From Actinomycetes bacterium (lineage in GTDB: Bacteria > Actinomycetota > Actinomycetes > Actinomycetales > Micrococcaceae): a stretch of DNA of 64,000 bases. The first letter of the stretch is position 1; each line of letters starts with the position of its first letter. The stretch is from assembly GCA_023426375.1 (NCBI GenBank), contig JAFAAV010000063.1:9581-73580 (forward strand), given 5' to 3'. The notes below the pieces were generated by a model, which saw only the letters and a program-made list of their open reading frames with translations, was not told where the DNA came from and searched no databases. Positions 17,374-27,773 of the stretch are shown piece after piece. The translations under genes were made by a program, and so were the position numbers.

Positions 17374-17410
17374 GCCCGCTACGCTGACTGCTAGGAATTG
17401 AGGATTCACC

Positions 17411-19264
17411 GTGTCATCACCCGCAACCCGAAACGCGTCCTGGCGACCCCGCTGGACGCGTGCACAGGTCGGTATCGCCCTGTTGCTGGCGTTGTTGCTG
17501 GTGGTCGCGGGAAAGCTCTTCTGGGTGCAGGGGCTCGATCCCACGGGTCGAGCGGAAGCGGCAGCGGAAAGCCGGACGCAGACCGAAGTGATCCCCGCGG
17601 TCCGAGGTGACATCAAGGACACCAACGGCGAAGTCCTGGCCCGCACGCTCCAGCGGTACGACATCACGGTCGACCAGACCGCCGTGGCTGCCTTCACCCG
17701 TGTGAACGACGACCAGTCCACGGAGCAGGTGACTCCCACTCAGGCCGTGTACGAGATCGCGGACGCGCTGAGTCTCCCGGACACCGAGGTCAAGAACGCG
17801 TTGGACGGGGACAAGACGTTCAACTACGTGGCCCGCGGGGTGACCCCGGAGCAGTACGGCAAGATCCAGGATCTCAATCTTCCCTATGTCTTCGGACAGC
17901 CGACCTTCCAGCGCAGTTACCCCAACGGTGCCGTGGGTGGCTCCATCGTGGGGTTCTTGGGCGGCGACAACGAGGCTCTGGGCGGTATCGAGCAGACCCA
18001 GGACGACAAGCTGCGCGGTGTCGACGGCGAGCGTCGGTACGAGATTTCCGGTGACGGCGTGCGCATTCCCGTGGCCCCGCAGGAACTGCAGGCGCCGCAG
18101 AACGGTTCTGACGTCCAGCTCTCCATGGACAGCGATGTCCAATACTTCGCGCAGCAGGCCGTCTCCGAGCGCACCGAGGAACTCAATGCCGAGTGGGGCA
18201 GCGCCGTGGTCATGGACATCAAGTCCGGCAAGGTGCTGGCCATGGCCGACTCCTCCACGGTGGATCCCAACGTGCCCGGTGAAGCCGAGGGCGAGGACCT
18301 GGGTGTTCGTTCGGTGACGCATGCGGTGGAGCCCGGTTCGACCCAGAAGATTCTGACCACTGCCGCCGCGATGGACCAGGGCATCGTCAACCCCGATACC
18401 GAAATCACGGTACCTCCGCATCTGCAGATCGATTCGGAGAAGATCACGGATGCTTTCGATCACGGCACCCAGAATCGCACCGTGGCCGGCATCATCGCGG
18501 ACTCCATGAACACGGGCACCGTGATCATGGGCGCCAAGATGGACAAACAGACCCGTCACGACTACATGGCGAACTTCGGGGTGGGCCAGTCCACAGGCAT
18601 CGAGCTTCCCGGCGAGACTTCCGGCATCCTGGCGCCGGCCGATGAATGGGATTTCCGCCAGCAGTTCACCGTGTTGTTCGGCCAGGGCGTCTCACAGAGC
18701 CCGCTGCGCACGGCCTCGATCTTCCAGGCCGTGGCCAATGACGGAGTGCTGATTGAACCTCGCCTGGTGGAGTCCACGGAGGACTCGGAGGGCACGGTCA
18801 CCACCCCGGAACAACCGGAAGGTAAACGTGTAGTTTCCCCCGAAGCCGCACAGAAAACCTTGGACGTCATGGAAACGGTGGTGACCGAGGGCGGTGCCAA
18901 GGAAGCAGCGGTTCCCGGTTACCGCGTGGGCGGTAAGACCGGTACCGCGGAGGCGCCCAGTGAGCAGGGCGGCTACGACGGTTACACCACCTCGTTCGTG
19001 GGCGTGGCCCCCATGGAGGACCCGCAATACCTCGTGGGCGTAACTCTCCAGCGACCCGAGGGCGATGTCCGCACTATTGGGGTCACGGAGACCTTCTCCA
19101 AGATCATGGAGCAGGTGTTGCACCACTACAACGTGCCGCCGTCCACCTCGGATCCAGTGGCTATCCCCAAGGAAGTCCCGGACAATCTCGACCGTTCCGT
19201 GACACCCTCGAACGCACTGGACCAAACGTGGCCTTCACCGGCTCGTGAAGAGTCGCAGGGATAA
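17411..19264 (+). CDS. ftsI: Peptidoglycan transpeptidase FtsI (class B PBP)
   Basis: This septal penicillin-binding protein has 617 residues. A cytoplasmic tail and one N-terminal span (VGIALLLALLLVVAGKLFW) precede a PBP dimerisation domain and the transpeptidase domain. Active-site motifs are STQK (nucleophile Ser310), SMN at 365-367 and KTG at 509-511. It crosslinks peptide stems at the division site together with FtsW. There is no PASTA domain at the C-terminus. The start is GTG 17411 with GAGG about 8 nt upstream. It is the only dcw gene near here with a sizeable 5' gap. Confidence 0.93.
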   Translation: MSSPATRNASWRPRWTRAQVGIALLLALLLVVAGKLFWVQGLDPTGRAEAAAESRTQTEVIPAVRGDIKDTNGEVLARTLQRYDITVDQTAVAAFTRVNDDQSTEQVTPTQAVYEIADALSLPDTEVKNALDGDKTFNYVARGVTPEQYGKIQDLNLPYVFGQPTFQRSYPNGAVGGSIVGFLGGDNEALGGIEQTQDDKLRGVDGERRYEISGDGVRIPVAPQELQAPQNGSDVQLSMDSDVQYFAQQAVSERTEELNAEWGSAVVMDIKSGKVLAMADSSTVDPNVPGEAEGEDLGVRSVTHAVEPGSTQKILTTAAAMDQGIVNPDTEITVPPHLQIDSEKITDAFDHGTQNRTVAGIIADSMNTGTVIMGAKMDKQTRHDYMANFGVGQSTGIELPGETSGILAPADEWDFRQQFTVLFGQGVSQSPLRTASIFQAVANDGVLIEPRLVESTEDSEGTVTTPEQPEGKRVVSPEAAQKTLDVMETVVTEGGAKEAAVPGYRVGGKTGTAEAPSEQGGYDGYTTSFVGVAPMEDPQYLVGVTLQRPEGDVRTIGVTETFSKIMEQVLHHYNVPPSTSDPVAIPKEVPDNLDRSVTPSNALDQTWPSPAREESQG

Positions 19265-19348
19265 ACTCGCAGCACCAGGTTATTTACCGGTAGGTACCGG
19301 CCCGGGTGAGTGGGGAACGCTCGCGACAGTATCTTGAAAAGGATTTCC

Positions 19349-21007
19349 ATGGTTGCATCTGCCGAACAGGGGCCTGACGCACAGTCTGTGCGTCCGTCCC
19401 GTCCCGTGGCGCACACTGTTGAGCAGTTGGCTCGTCTCACGGGCGCGCAGATCGTGGGTTCGCAGGAGGCATCGGACGCGTCCGTGACGGGCGTGGTCCT
19501 GAATTCTCGGGAGATTCAGACGGGGGACCTGTATTCGGCTCTCCCCGGCGCGCGCATGCACGGGGCGAAATTCGCCGCCGACGCCGCTGCGTCCGGTGCC
19601 GTGGCGATTCTCACCGATCCCGCGGGGGCGGAGCTCGTGGCCCAGGGGAACGTGGACCTGCCCGTTTTGGTGAGTGACGATCCCAGAGCGTGGACGGGTC
19701 GGATCGCGGCCGAGATCTACAACTCTCACCCCGGGGACAACAGCGCTCAGAAGCTGTTCGCGGTGACCGGCACGAACGGCAAGACCACCACCACGTACTT
19801 CGTCACGTCCATTCTGCGTGCTCTGGGCCACACCACCGGCCTGATCGGCACGATTGAGATCCTGGCCGGGGACACCTCCATCCCGTCCAAACTCACCACT
19901 CCCGAAGCTCCGCACGTCCACTCGCTGCTGTCACTCATGCGTGAGCGAGGTATCGACGCCGCGGCCATGGAAGTTTCGTCCCATGCCCTGGAATTCCACC
20001 GCGTGGACGGCGTTCACTACAACGTGGCCGGGTTCACGAATCTCACCCAGGACCACCTGGACCTGCACGGTTCCATGGAGGCCTACTTCGAGGTCAAGGC
20101 CCAGCTGTTCACCGCGGAACGGACCGAGCGCGCCGTCGTGCTGCTGACCGAAGGTGACACCTGGGGCGAGGCGATGGCCCGCCGGGCACGGGAGAATCTC
20201 GGGGCCGATCACGTGACCTCGGTGGCCCTGCGCGGCAACATCGGGGATGACGCGCATGCGGGACCCGATCGATCCGGCGCGGACTGGACCCTGAATTCTT
20301 TGACCCGGCGCGGTATCGGCCATGCCTTCACGCTGCAGCATCGCGACGGGCGCAAGCTCAAGGTTTCAACCGCGCTACCCGGTGACTTCAACGTGGCCAA
20401 CGCGGCCCTTGCGGTGCTGATGGTCCTGGAGTCCGGCGTGGATCTGGACACTCTTCAGAAGGCGCTGGATGAGCACGATCCGTTGACCACGGATGTCCCC
20501 GGCCGGATGCAGCTGATCGGCACACGACCCACGTCGGTCGTGGACTTCGCTCACAACCCGGATGCCATGGCGCGAGCCCTGCAGTCAGTGGAACCCACGG
20601 ACGAGGGCGGCCGAACCATCATCGTGTTCGGTGCCACCGGCAGACGGGACACCAGCAAGCGTCCGATCATGGGCAGGATTGCCGCCGAAGGGGCGGACAT
20701 CGTGATCGTCACCGATGACGACCCGCACGACGAGGACCCCGCGCCCATTCGTGAGCAGGTCGCCCAGGGCGCCCGCGAAGCACAGGAACAGGGTGCCCGC
20801 GCCGCTGAGGTGCACGTGATCGCCCCGCGTGAAGTGGCCATCCACACCGCGGTGCGCTTGGCCCGCCCGGAGGATTCCATCATTCTGGCCGGCCGCGGCC
20901 ACGAAGTTTTCCAAGATCTCAATGGCGTGGCGCATCCCCTGGATGACCGCGTGGAGCTCAGGGCTGCGCTGGATGCGCTGCACTCGGGTCGTAAGGAGCA
21001 GTCATGA
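19349..21007 (+). CDS. murE: UDP-N-acetylmuramoyl-tripeptide synthetase MurE
   Basis: This ATP-dependent Mur ligase (552 residues) adds the third amino acid to UDP-MurNAc-L-Ala-D-Glu. The ATP motif TGTNGKTTTTY is near residue 139. The pocket motif at residues 456-464 reads DDDPHDEDP, where diaminopimelate-adding enzymes have DNPR. The loss of that arginine points to L-lysine, as expected for Micrococcaceae with A3alpha or A4alpha wall types. ATG 19349 has AAAAGGA upstream, and in-frame ATG 19310 lacks a ribosome site. It is coupled to murF by an ATGA overlap. Confidence 0.92.
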   Translation: MVASAEQGPDAQSVRPSRPVAHTVEQLARLTGAQIVGSQEASDASVTGVVLNSREIQTGDLYSALPGARMHGAKFAADAAASGAVAILTDPAGAELVAQGNVDLPVLVSDDPRAWTGRIAAEIYNSHPGDNSAQKLFAVTGTNGKTTTTYFVTSILRALGHTTGLIGTIEILAGDTSIPSKLTTPEAPHVHSLLSLMRERGIDAAAMEVSSHALEFHRVDGVHYNVAGFTNLTQDHLDLHGSMEAYFEVKAQLFTAERTERAVVLLTEGDTWGEAMARRARENLGADHVTSVALRGNIGDDAHAGPDRSGADWTLNSLTRRGIGHAFTLQHRDGRKLKVSTALPGDFNVANAALAVLMVLESGVDLDTLQKALDEHDPLTTDVPGRMQLIGTRPTSVVDFAHNPDAMARALQSVEPTDEGGRTIIVFGATGRRDTSKRPIMGRIAAEGADIVIVTDDDPHDEDPAPIREQVAQGAREAQEQGARAAEVHVIAPREVAIHTAVRLARPEDSIILAGRGHEVFQDLNGVAHPLDDRVELRAALDALHSGRKEQS

Positions 21008-22515
21008 TTTCCCTGTCAGCCGCTGAGGTGGCCCAGGCCACAGGTGGTCGTTTGGTCGGTGTCCAGGAGCCTGAGTCTGTGGTGATCTCTTCGGTCACCA
21101 CGGATTCCCGCGAGGTCACCGAGGGCACCTTGTTCGTGGCCAAGCCCGGCGAAGCCACGGACGGGCACAAGTTCGTCCCCCAGGCTGCCGAGGCCGGTGC
21201 CGTGCTCAACCTGCTCGAACGCGAGGTGACCAACGACGCGGGGGAGACCTATCCCGGTGTGGTCGTGCCGGACGTCGTCGAGGCCATGGGCGCCCTGGCG
21301 AGCACCGTGATCGATCGGCTGCGTGACAAGCACCCGGTCACCGTGGTGGCCGTGACGGGCTCGGTGGGTAAGACCACCACCAAGGACCTGCTGGCCGGTA
21401 TCTTCGGTGCCCAGGGTCCCACGGTGGCACCGCGTAACTCGTACAACGGCGAAGTGGGCGTTCCGCTCACCGTGTTCACCGCGCAGGAGGACACGCGTCA
21501 CTTCGTGATCGAGATGGGTGCGAACGGGCTGGGCAACATCGAGTACCTCTGCGGCATGGTGCGCCCTGACGTAGGAGCTGTGCTGTGCGTGGGTACCGCG
21601 CACGCCGGCGAGTTCGGCGGCGTGGAGAACATTGCTCGTACCAAGGGCGAAATGGTCGAAGGTCTCGCCCCGAACGGCACCGCGGTTCTCAACGACGACG
21701 ACTACCGCGTGCGCGAGATGCGTACCCGTACACGGGCGAACATCATCTCCTTCGGTCTCGGGGGCGAAGCAAACGATCCGGAACACGGAGATGACCGCGT
21801 GTGGGCGGAAAACGTCACGGTGGCCGCCGATGGCTGCCCGCGCTTCACCCTTCACTTGCCCGATGGCTCCTCGCACGAGGTCGAGTCCAAGCTCATCGGC
21901 GCGCATCACGTGTCCAATATCCTGGCCGCTGCGTCCATCGCGTTCGCCGCGGGTATCGATCCGCAGGCCATCGCAGCCGGCCTCAATGGCCAGGGTGCCC
22001 AGTCGCGGTGGCGCATGGAACGCACCGAGAGAGCGGACGGTGTAACCGTGATCAACGACGCCTACAACGCTAACCCGCAGTCCATGCGCGCGGCGCTTCA
22101 GACGCTCGCGCAAATGGGTCGCGGGGACGGAAAGACCGCACCGCGCCGAACCGTGGCCGTGCTGGGCGGAATGTACGAACTCGGCGAAGAATCCGTTGCC
22201 GCACACGACGCACTGGGCCAGCTCCTGGTCCGGATGAACATCTCGCACGTGGTGGCCGTGGGCGACCTGGCTCGCCCCATTTTCACCGCCGCCACGCTTG
22301 AAGGCTCGTGGGGGGACGAGGCCCAGTGGGTGGCCACGGCCGAAGACGCCGAGGAGTACCTCAAGGGCGCGCTACAACCGGGGGACATCGTGCTGTTCAA
22401 ATCTTCCAATGCGGCAGGGCTCAATCACTTGGGCGACCGGGTCGCGGCCCAAACAATTGACCGAGTAGGCATCCACAACGACCAGAACAACGGCAAGGGG
22501 AACGAGCCAGCATGA
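21004..22515 (+). CDS. murF: UDP-N-acetylmuramoyl-tripeptide--D-alanyl-D-alanine ligase
   Basis: MurF (503 residues) adds D-Ala-D-Ala to complete the UDP-MurNAc-pentapeptide in the cytoplasm. The ATP motif is VTGSVGKTTTKD. Further Mur ligase landmarks are NSYNGEVGVPLT, EMGANGLGNI and NDAYNANPQSM. The C-terminal domain carries LGGMYELGEES. Start and stop both overlap neighbours in ATGA pairs (murE, mraY), so translation is coupled. Confidence 0.94.
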   Translation: MISLSAAEVAQATGGRLVGVQEPESVVISSVTTDSREVTEGTLFVAKPGEATDGHKFVPQAAEAGAVLNLLEREVTNDAGETYPGVVVPDVVEAMGALASTVIDRLRDKHPVTVVAVTGSVGKTTTKDLLAGIFGAQGPTVAPRNSYNGEVGVPLTVFTAQEDTRHFVIEMGANGLGNIEYLCGMVRPDVGAVLCVGTAHAGEFGGVENIARTKGEMVEGLAPNGTAVLNDDDYRVREMRTRTRANIISFGLGGEANDPEHGDDRVWAENVTVAADGCPRFTLHLPDGSSHEVESKLIGAHHVSNILAAASIAFAAGIDPQAIAAGLNGQGAQSRWRMERTERADGVTVINDAYNANPQSMRAALQTLAQMGRGDGKTAPRRTVAVLGGMYELGEESVAAHDALGQLLVRMNISHVVAVGDLARPIFTAATLEGSWGDEAQWVATAEDAEEYLKGALQPGDIVLFKSSNAAGLNHLGDRVAAQTIDRVGIHNDQNNGKGNEPA

Positions 22516-23645
22516 TTCAGTTGCTCATGGCTTCGGGGCTGGGCCTCGTCTTTTCGATCTTTGGCACCCCTGCGCTGATCAAGTTGTTGGCCCGACGCGG
22601 GTACGGCCAGTACATCCGCGACGACGGCCCCACGAGTCACCAGACCAAACGCGGCACGCCCACCATGGGTGGTGTAGCCATCCTCTTGTCCGTGGTCGCG
22701 GCCTATGCGGTCACCCACCTGGTGAGTGTGCTGGCCTGGCCGGAGAACGGGGGCATGACCATCTCCGGTCTGCTCGCACTGGGACTCATGCTCGGCATGG
22801 GACTGGTGGGCTTCCTGGACGACTACAAGAAGATCGCCAAGAAGCAGAACCTGGGACTCACCGCCGCCGGAAAGATGATCCTGCAGGGCACCATTGGTGT
22901 GGCCTTCGCAGTCCTGGTCCTGTTCTTCCCGGACGAGGCCGGTAACACGCCCGCCTCCACCGCGATCTCCTGGACCCGCGACACGAACTTCGATCTCGCG
23001 TTCGCCGGACCGATCATCGGTGCCATTCTGTTCGTGATCTGGGTGAACCTGATCGCCACCGGCACCACCAACGCAGTCAACCTCACCGACGGCCTGGACG
23101 GCCTGGCCACGGGCGCGTCCATCCTGGTGTTCAGCGGCTACATGCTCATTGCCCTGTGGCAGTCGGGCCACCTGTGCGAGAACGTGGAGCAGGCCGCATG
23201 CTACGAGGTTCGTGACCCCATGGATCTGGCCATTGTGGCCGCCGCTCTCGTGGGTGCGTTGATCGGTTTCCTGTGGTGGAACACCGCGCCCGCCAAGATC
23301 TTCATGGGAGACACCGGTTCTTTGGGACTGGGCGGTGCGCTGGCCGCGTTCGCTGTGCTGTCCCGCACCGAACTGCTCCTGATCCTGATCGCGGGACTGT
23401 TCGTGGTCATCACGCTGTCGGTCATAATGCAGGTGGGTTACTTCAAACTCTCCGGCGGTAAGCGCATCTTCAAAATGGCACCGCTGCAGCACCACTTCGA
23501 ACTCAAGGGCTGGCAGGAGGTCACCATCGTGGTGCGCTTTTGGATCATCGCGGGTCTGTTCGTTGCCGCCGCACTGGGCGTGTTCTACGGTGACTGGTTG
23601 ATTCACAACGGAGGGGCTTTCCCCGGAGCTGAGGCACTTCGATGA
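22512..23645 (+). CDS. mraY: Phospho-N-acetylmuramoyl-pentapeptide transferase
   Basis: MraY is a polytopic membrane enzyme (377 residues, about ten spans) that transfers phospho-MurNAc-pentapeptide to undecaprenyl phosphate, giving lipid I. Signatures are SHQTKRGTPTMGG, the Mg-binding aspartates in GFLDDYKKI and NLTDGLDGLATG, and the MGDTGSLGLGG loop. The histidine motif APLQHHFELKGW is in the last cytoplasmic loop. Both ends overlap neighbouring genes by 4 nt. Confidence 0.95.
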   Translation: MIQLLMASGLGLVFSIFGTPALIKLLARRGYGQYIRDDGPTSHQTKRGTPTMGGVAILLSVVAAYAVTHLVSVLAWPENGGMTISGLLALGLMLGMGLVGFLDDYKKIAKKQNLGLTAAGKMILQGTIGVAFAVLVLFFPDEAGNTPASTAISWTRDTNFDLAFAGPIIGAILFVIWVNLIATGTTNAVNLTDGLDGLATGASILVFSGYMLIALWQSGHLCENVEQAACYEVRDPMDLAIVAAALVGALIGFLWWNTAPAKIFMGDTGSLGLGGALAAFAVLSRTELLLILIAGLFVVITLSVIMQVGYFKLSGGKRIFKMAPLQHHFELKGWQEVTIVVRFWIIAGLFVAAALGVFYGDWLIHNGGAFPGAEALR

Positions 23646-25180
23646 TTCACGCGAGTAACGACAATCCCGTTCTGGACAACCCGCGGTTGGCAGACCTGAC
23701 CAGTTGGGACGCCGACTGGCGCGGACTGCGAGTGGTCGTGGCCGGCATCGGCGTGTCCGGGTTCGCTGCAGCGGACACACTCATCGAACTGGGCGCGCGA
23801 GTGGTCGTGTTGGACGGTAATGACACCGCTCGCAACCGGCAACGCGCCGATACCCTGCGCATCGTGGGCGCCCTGGACGTCAACCTCGGCCAGGATGCCA
23901 TGACATTCGTTCCCGACGTCGCCGGGGACCGTCCGGACGTGGTCGTCACCTCGCCCGGTTTTCCTCCCACGCATCCGTTGCTCGTCGCAGCCCGCGAAGA
24001 GGGCATTCAGATCTGGGGCGATGTGGAACTGGCGTGGCGGGTCCGTGAACGCGAGGGACGCAAGACCGCCGAATGGGTGTGCATCACCGGGACCAACGGC
24101 AAGACGACCACCGTGGGAATGACGGCCTCCATGCTCCAGGCCGCGGGTCTCAAAGCCATCGCGGTGGGCAACGTGGGCACGCCCATCCTGGATGCCCTGC
24201 GGGACCCCGTTGAATACGATGTGCTGGCCGTGGAGCTCTCGAGTTTCCAGCTGCACTGGACCCACTCGATGGCGCCCCTTGCCTCCGTGGTGTTGAATCT
24301 GGCGCAGGATCATGTGGACTGGCACGAGGGCTACGAGAACTACGTGGCGGACAAGTCCCGCGTGTACGAGAACACCAAGGTGGCGTGCGTGTTCAACGTG
24401 GAGCAGGAAGGCTCCGTGGGACTCGTGGAAGAGGCGGACGTTCAAGAAGGGTGCCGTGCCATCGGCTTCACGACCGGTTCTCCGGACCTCTCGATGGTCG
24501 GTGTCGTGGAAGACCTGCTGGTGGACCGGGCCTTCGTGGAGGATCGGAAGAACAGCGCCGCCGAACTGGGTAACGTGGCCGACACGGGTGCTCTGCCCAC
24601 GCGTCACGTGGTAGCTAACGCACTGGCCGCAGCAGCCCTGGCACGCGCCGCCGGTGTCCCACCGGAGGCCGTCCGCGACGGACTGCTCGCCTTCCAACCC
24701 GGCGACCACCGCATCCAGTTGGTGGCCGAGTCCGACGGCGTTCGCTGGATCAACGATTCCAAGGCCACCAATCCGCATGCCGCCCAGGCATCACTCTCCG
24801 CCTTCGACTCGGTCATCTGGATCGCCGGTGGACTGTCCAAGGGCGTGAGCTACGACCAGCTCGTGGAACGTAATGCATCCAGACTGCACACGGTGATCCT
24901 GATCGGCACGGACAACCAGTCGCTGCTGAGTGCTCTGGAACGTCACGCGCCCGAGGTGCCCGTCGTGGCGACGTCGGGCCCTGACGCAGCTGACCCCGGC
25001 GCCGATCCCCAGGACGGTCACACGGCCATGCGCGTGGCAGTGCAGCACGCACGGAAGATCGCGACACCGCAGGACACCGTGCTCATGGCGCCCGCGGCGG
25101 CGTCCATGGACCAATTTCAGGACTACGCGGACCGTGGCGACGCCTTTGCGAACGGCGTGCGCGAAGAACTGGGACTCTGA
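23642..25180 (+). CDS. murD: UDP-N-acetylmuramoylalanine--D-glutamate ligase
   Basis: MurD (512 residues) adds D-glutamate to UDP-MurNAc-L-Ala. An N-terminal Rossmann-like domain (VVVAGIGVSGFAAADTL) precedes the ATP motif CITGTNGKTTTVG and the central motif ELSSFQLHWT. The C-terminal domain has GDHRIQ and INDSKATNPHA. It is somewhat longer than the E. coli enzyme, mainly through an N-terminal extension of about 25 residues. The start overlaps mraY by 4 nt, and the stop overlaps ftsW by 1 nt. Confidence 0.94.
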   Translation: MIHASNDNPVLDNPRLADLTSWDADWRGLRVVVAGIGVSGFAAADTLIELGARVVVLDGNDTARNRQRADTLRIVGALDVNLGQDAMTFVPDVAGDRPDVVVTSPGFPPTHPLLVAAREEGIQIWGDVELAWRVREREGRKTAEWVCITGTNGKTTTVGMTASMLQAAGLKAIAVGNVGTPILDALRDPVEYDVLAVELSSFQLHWTHSMAPLASVVLNLAQDHVDWHEGYENYVADKSRVYENTKVACVFNVEQEGSVGLVEEADVQEGCRAIGFTTGSPDLSMVGVVEDLLVDRAFVEDRKNSAAELGNVADTGALPTRHVVANALAAAALARAAGVPPEAVRDGLLAFQPGDHRIQLVAESDGVRWINDSKATNPHAAQASLSAFDSVIWIAGGLSKGVSYDQLVERNASRLHTVILIGTDNQSLLSALERHAPEVPVVATSGPDAADPGADPQDGHTAMRVAVQHARKIATPQDTVLMAPAAASMDQFQDYADRGDAFANGVREELGL

Positions 25181-26607
25181 TGGCAAAATCCCCTGACCGA
25201 AGCACTGACACCCACCGCAACAGCGCCGTTGCAGACCGCCCGAAGGGAACCCGCTCCACAGCGGGTCATTCGGGGGCAGCTGTGCGCGACGAGGACTTGG
25301 GCGTGGTGCGGGCCAGCGGCGGGGGAGGCCATTCCCTGAGCAGCAAACTACGGCACCTGTGGCATCAGCTTGTCGACGGGCCGCTGTTCCATTCCTACTG
25401 GGCGCTGGCCGGCACCGTGATCATGCTCACGGCGATCGGCATGATGATGGTCCTCTCCGCGTCAGCGGTGGAAGCCATTGCCGAGGACAGCTCCGCGTAC
25501 TTCTTGTTCCAACGCCAGGCAATGTTCGGGGCTGTGGGACTGGTCGCAATGATCGGTCTGTCCTTCGTTCCGGCGTGGCTGTACCGCAAGCTTTCCTGGG
25601 CGCTCTGGGGACTGGGTGTGGGGCTGCTGCTCCTCGTGTTCTCGCCCTTGGGGGAGGAAGTCAACGGTAACCGCAACTGGCTGAGCCTGGGCGGCCTGAC
25701 CCTGCAGCCCTCAGAAGCCGCGAAGCTCGCGCTGTGTGTCTGGTTGGCTGCGCAGTTCGCCAAACAGGGTGATGACATCAGGGACTGGAAGAAGGCCCTG
25801 TGGCCCTCTCTCATCGGATTCCTCGTCCCCACCGGGCTGGTCGCGGCCGGTGGTGACATGGGTACCGCCATCGTGTTCGTCCTGATCTACGCTGCCGCGT
25901 TGTTCTTCGCGGGAGCACCGCTCAAGATTTTCGCCGGAGCGGCCGTGTTCGGAATCGTCCTGGGTGTGGGAGCCATCATCACCGCCCCGCACCGTGTGGA
26001 CCGCATCACCGGTTGGTTGTTCGGGGAGTGCGGCGCAACGGATGCTTGCTGGCAGGCTGAGCAAGGACTCAACGCTCTGGCCACCGGCGGCTGGTGGGGC
26101 GTGGGCCTGGGCCAGTCCCGGCTCAAGTACAACTACGTTCCCGAAGCCCACAACGACTACATTTTCTCGATCATCGGCGAGGAACTGGGATTGCTGGGAA
26201 CGGCCATCATTCTGCTGCTCTTCGCGATCATGGTGATCTCCATGGCGCGGATCATTCTGCGGACCCGCAGTGTCTTCGTGCGGATCGCCACGGCGTGCGT
26301 GGCCACGTGGCTGGTCGGGCAGGCGTTCGTGAACCTGGCAATGGTCACGGGTCTGCTGCCCGTGATCGGTATTCCGTTGCCGTTCATCAGCTACGGTGGT
26401 TCGGCGTTGATGATCAGCTTGGCGGCGGTGGGCGTCGTGATGTCCTTCGCCCGTGTCCCGCGTTCGGTCGAGGTCGGCAAGAACTCCGCGATTCTGGACC
26501 GTCAGGAAGCCCACGAGGCCTCCGATGATCAAGAACCGCAGCGTCGGGGGCCAGAATGGCTGCGCCGCATTACTTCGCAGGGTGGAAAGGCACATCATGA
26601 GCAATGA
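25180..26607 (+). CDS. ftsW: Peptidoglycan polymerase FtsW
   Basis: FtsW is a SEDS glycosyltransferase (475 residues) that polymerises lipid II at the septum with FtsI as partner. A cytoplasmic N-terminal tail of about 70 polar residues precedes ten membrane spans. SEDS landmarks are [16 protein letters not shown], the large extracytoplasmic loop with the disulfide-like pair around [10 protein letters not shown], and [14 protein letters not shown] basic cytoplasmic tail follows. Its ATG is formed by the murD stop (TGATG). Confidence 0.93.
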   Translation: MAKSPDRSTDTHRNSAVADRPKGTRSTAGHSGAAVRDEDLGVVRASGGGGHSLSSKLRHLWHQLVDGPLFHSYWALAGTVIMLTAIGMMMVLSASAVEAIAEDSSAYFLFQRQAMFGAVGLVAMIGLSFVPAWLYRKLSWALWGLGVGLLLLVFSPLGEEVNGNRNWLSLGGLTLQPSEAAKLALCVWLAAQFAKQGDDIRDWKKALWPSLIGFLVPTGLVAAGGDMGTAIVFVLIYAAALFFAGAPLKIFAGAAVFGIVLGVGAIITAPHRVDRITGWLFGECGATDACWQAEQGLNALATGGWWGVGLGQSRLKYNYVPEAHNDYIFSIIGEELGLLGTAIILLLFAIMVISMARIILRTRSVFVRIATACVATWLVGQAFVNLAMVTGLLPVIGIPLPFISYGGSALMISLAAVGVVMSFARVPRSVEVGKNSAILDRQEAHEASDDQEPQRRGPEWLRRITSQGGKAHHEQ

Positions 26608-27721
26608 ACCGCTGAACAACACCGGGGGCTCCGTGAATGTGGTGCTCGCCGGCGGTGGCACCGCCGGTCACGTGAGCCCGTTGCTGGCCATTGCCCAGGC
26701 CATCAAGGAAGCTGATCCGGCAGCCTCCGTGTGTGCGGTCGGAACCGCGTCCGGCATGGAGACCCGCCTGGTGCCCGCGGCGGGGGTCCCGCTGGAACTC
26801 ATTGATCGAGTTCCGTTGCCGCGGCGCCCATCGGCGGATCTGCTGCGGCTCCCTGCCCGGCTCAATCGAGCGGTTCAACAGGCAGGCCGCATCTTGGACT
26901 CCCAACGCGCCCATGTGGTGGTGGGGGTGGGCGGTTACGTGTGTACGCCCGTTTATCTGGCGGCCGCGCGGCGTCGAATCCCCGTGATCATTCACGAGGC
27001 CAATGCACGACCCGGACTGGCCAACCGTGTGGGTGCGCGCTTCGCGTCCGTGGTGGCTACGGCCTTCGCGGACACCCCGCTCAAGGGTGCGGTGCCCGTG
27101 GGCATGCCCATGCGCAAGGAGATCGCCGAACTGGACCGTGCGGCTTTGCGCGCTCAGGCCCGCAAGGAGCTCGGCCTTGACCTGGACCTCCCCACCGTGG
27201 TGGTGACGGGCGGTTCGTCCGGGGCGCTGTCCATGAACAGGACTGTCGCGAAAATTGCTCACGAGGTGGCCGAGCACGGTTATCAACTCCTGCACGTGAC
27301 CGGCCGCACCAAAGAGGTCCGCACCGACAGCGGAGAACTACTGCGGGCCCCGGGATACGTTCAGACCGAGTATGTGGACGGTATGGAAAAGGTCTACGCC
27401 GCAGCCGATCTCCTCGTAGCCCGCGCCGGTGCGGCCACGGTGTGCGAGGTGGCAGCCGTGGGTCTCCCCGCGGTGTTCGTGCCCTTGCCCATCGGAAATG
27501 GCGAACAGGCGCTCAACGCCCGGTCCCTGGTGGCTGCCGGGGGAGCGGAACTCGTCAAGGATTCCGATTTCACTCCGCAGTTCTACCGTGACACCGTGGC
27601 CACGCTCGTCACCGATGCCCCCAGGTTGGACGGGATGGCTCAGGCCTCCGCAGCGCACGGCATCCGCGATGCGGCTCAGACGATGGCGCAGTTGGTTCTG
27701 AAACACGCTCAGCAGCGTTAA
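26597..27721 (+). CDS. murG: UDP-GlcNAc:lipid I N-acetylglucosaminyltransferase MurG
   Basis: MurG (374 residues) adds GlcNAc to lipid I on the inner face of the membrane, yielding lipid II. The GT-B fold shows the N-terminal [10 protein letters not shown] loop, the [12 protein letters not shown] region, and the C-terminal donor-binding segment with GGSSGA and the [10 protein letters not shown] motif. ATG 26597 is chosen because GGAAAGG is 6 nt upstream and family homology starts here. The gene overlaps the ftsW end by 11 nt. Confidence 0.94.
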   Translation: MSNEPLNNTGGSVNVVLAGGGTAGHVSPLLAIAQAIKEADPAASVCAVGTASGMETRLVPAAGVPLELIDRVPLPRRPSADLLRLPARLNRAVQQAGRILDSQRAHVVVGVGGYVCTPVYLAAARRRIPVIIHEANARPGLANRVGARFASVVATAFADTPLKGAVPVGMPMRKEIAELDRAALRAQARKELGLDLDLPTVVVTGGSSGALSMNRTVAKIAHEVAEHGYQLLHVTGRTKEVRTDSGELLRAPGYVQTEYVDGMEKVYAAADLLVARAGAATVCEVAAVGLPAVFVPLPIGNGEQALNARSLVAAGGAELVKDSDFTPQFYRDTVATLVTDAPRLDGMAQASAAHGIRDAAQTMAQLVLKHAQQR

Positions 27722-27773
27722 GTTAGTCACCGACCACTCAACACTTCCCACTTCCCGTTCGGAGGAGACCACC

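Noticed and set aside
22425..23780. A 451-codon open frame antisense to mraY
   Set aside because: Low-complexity composition (Arg, Gly, Gln, His), no domain, and complete overlap with a certain gene.
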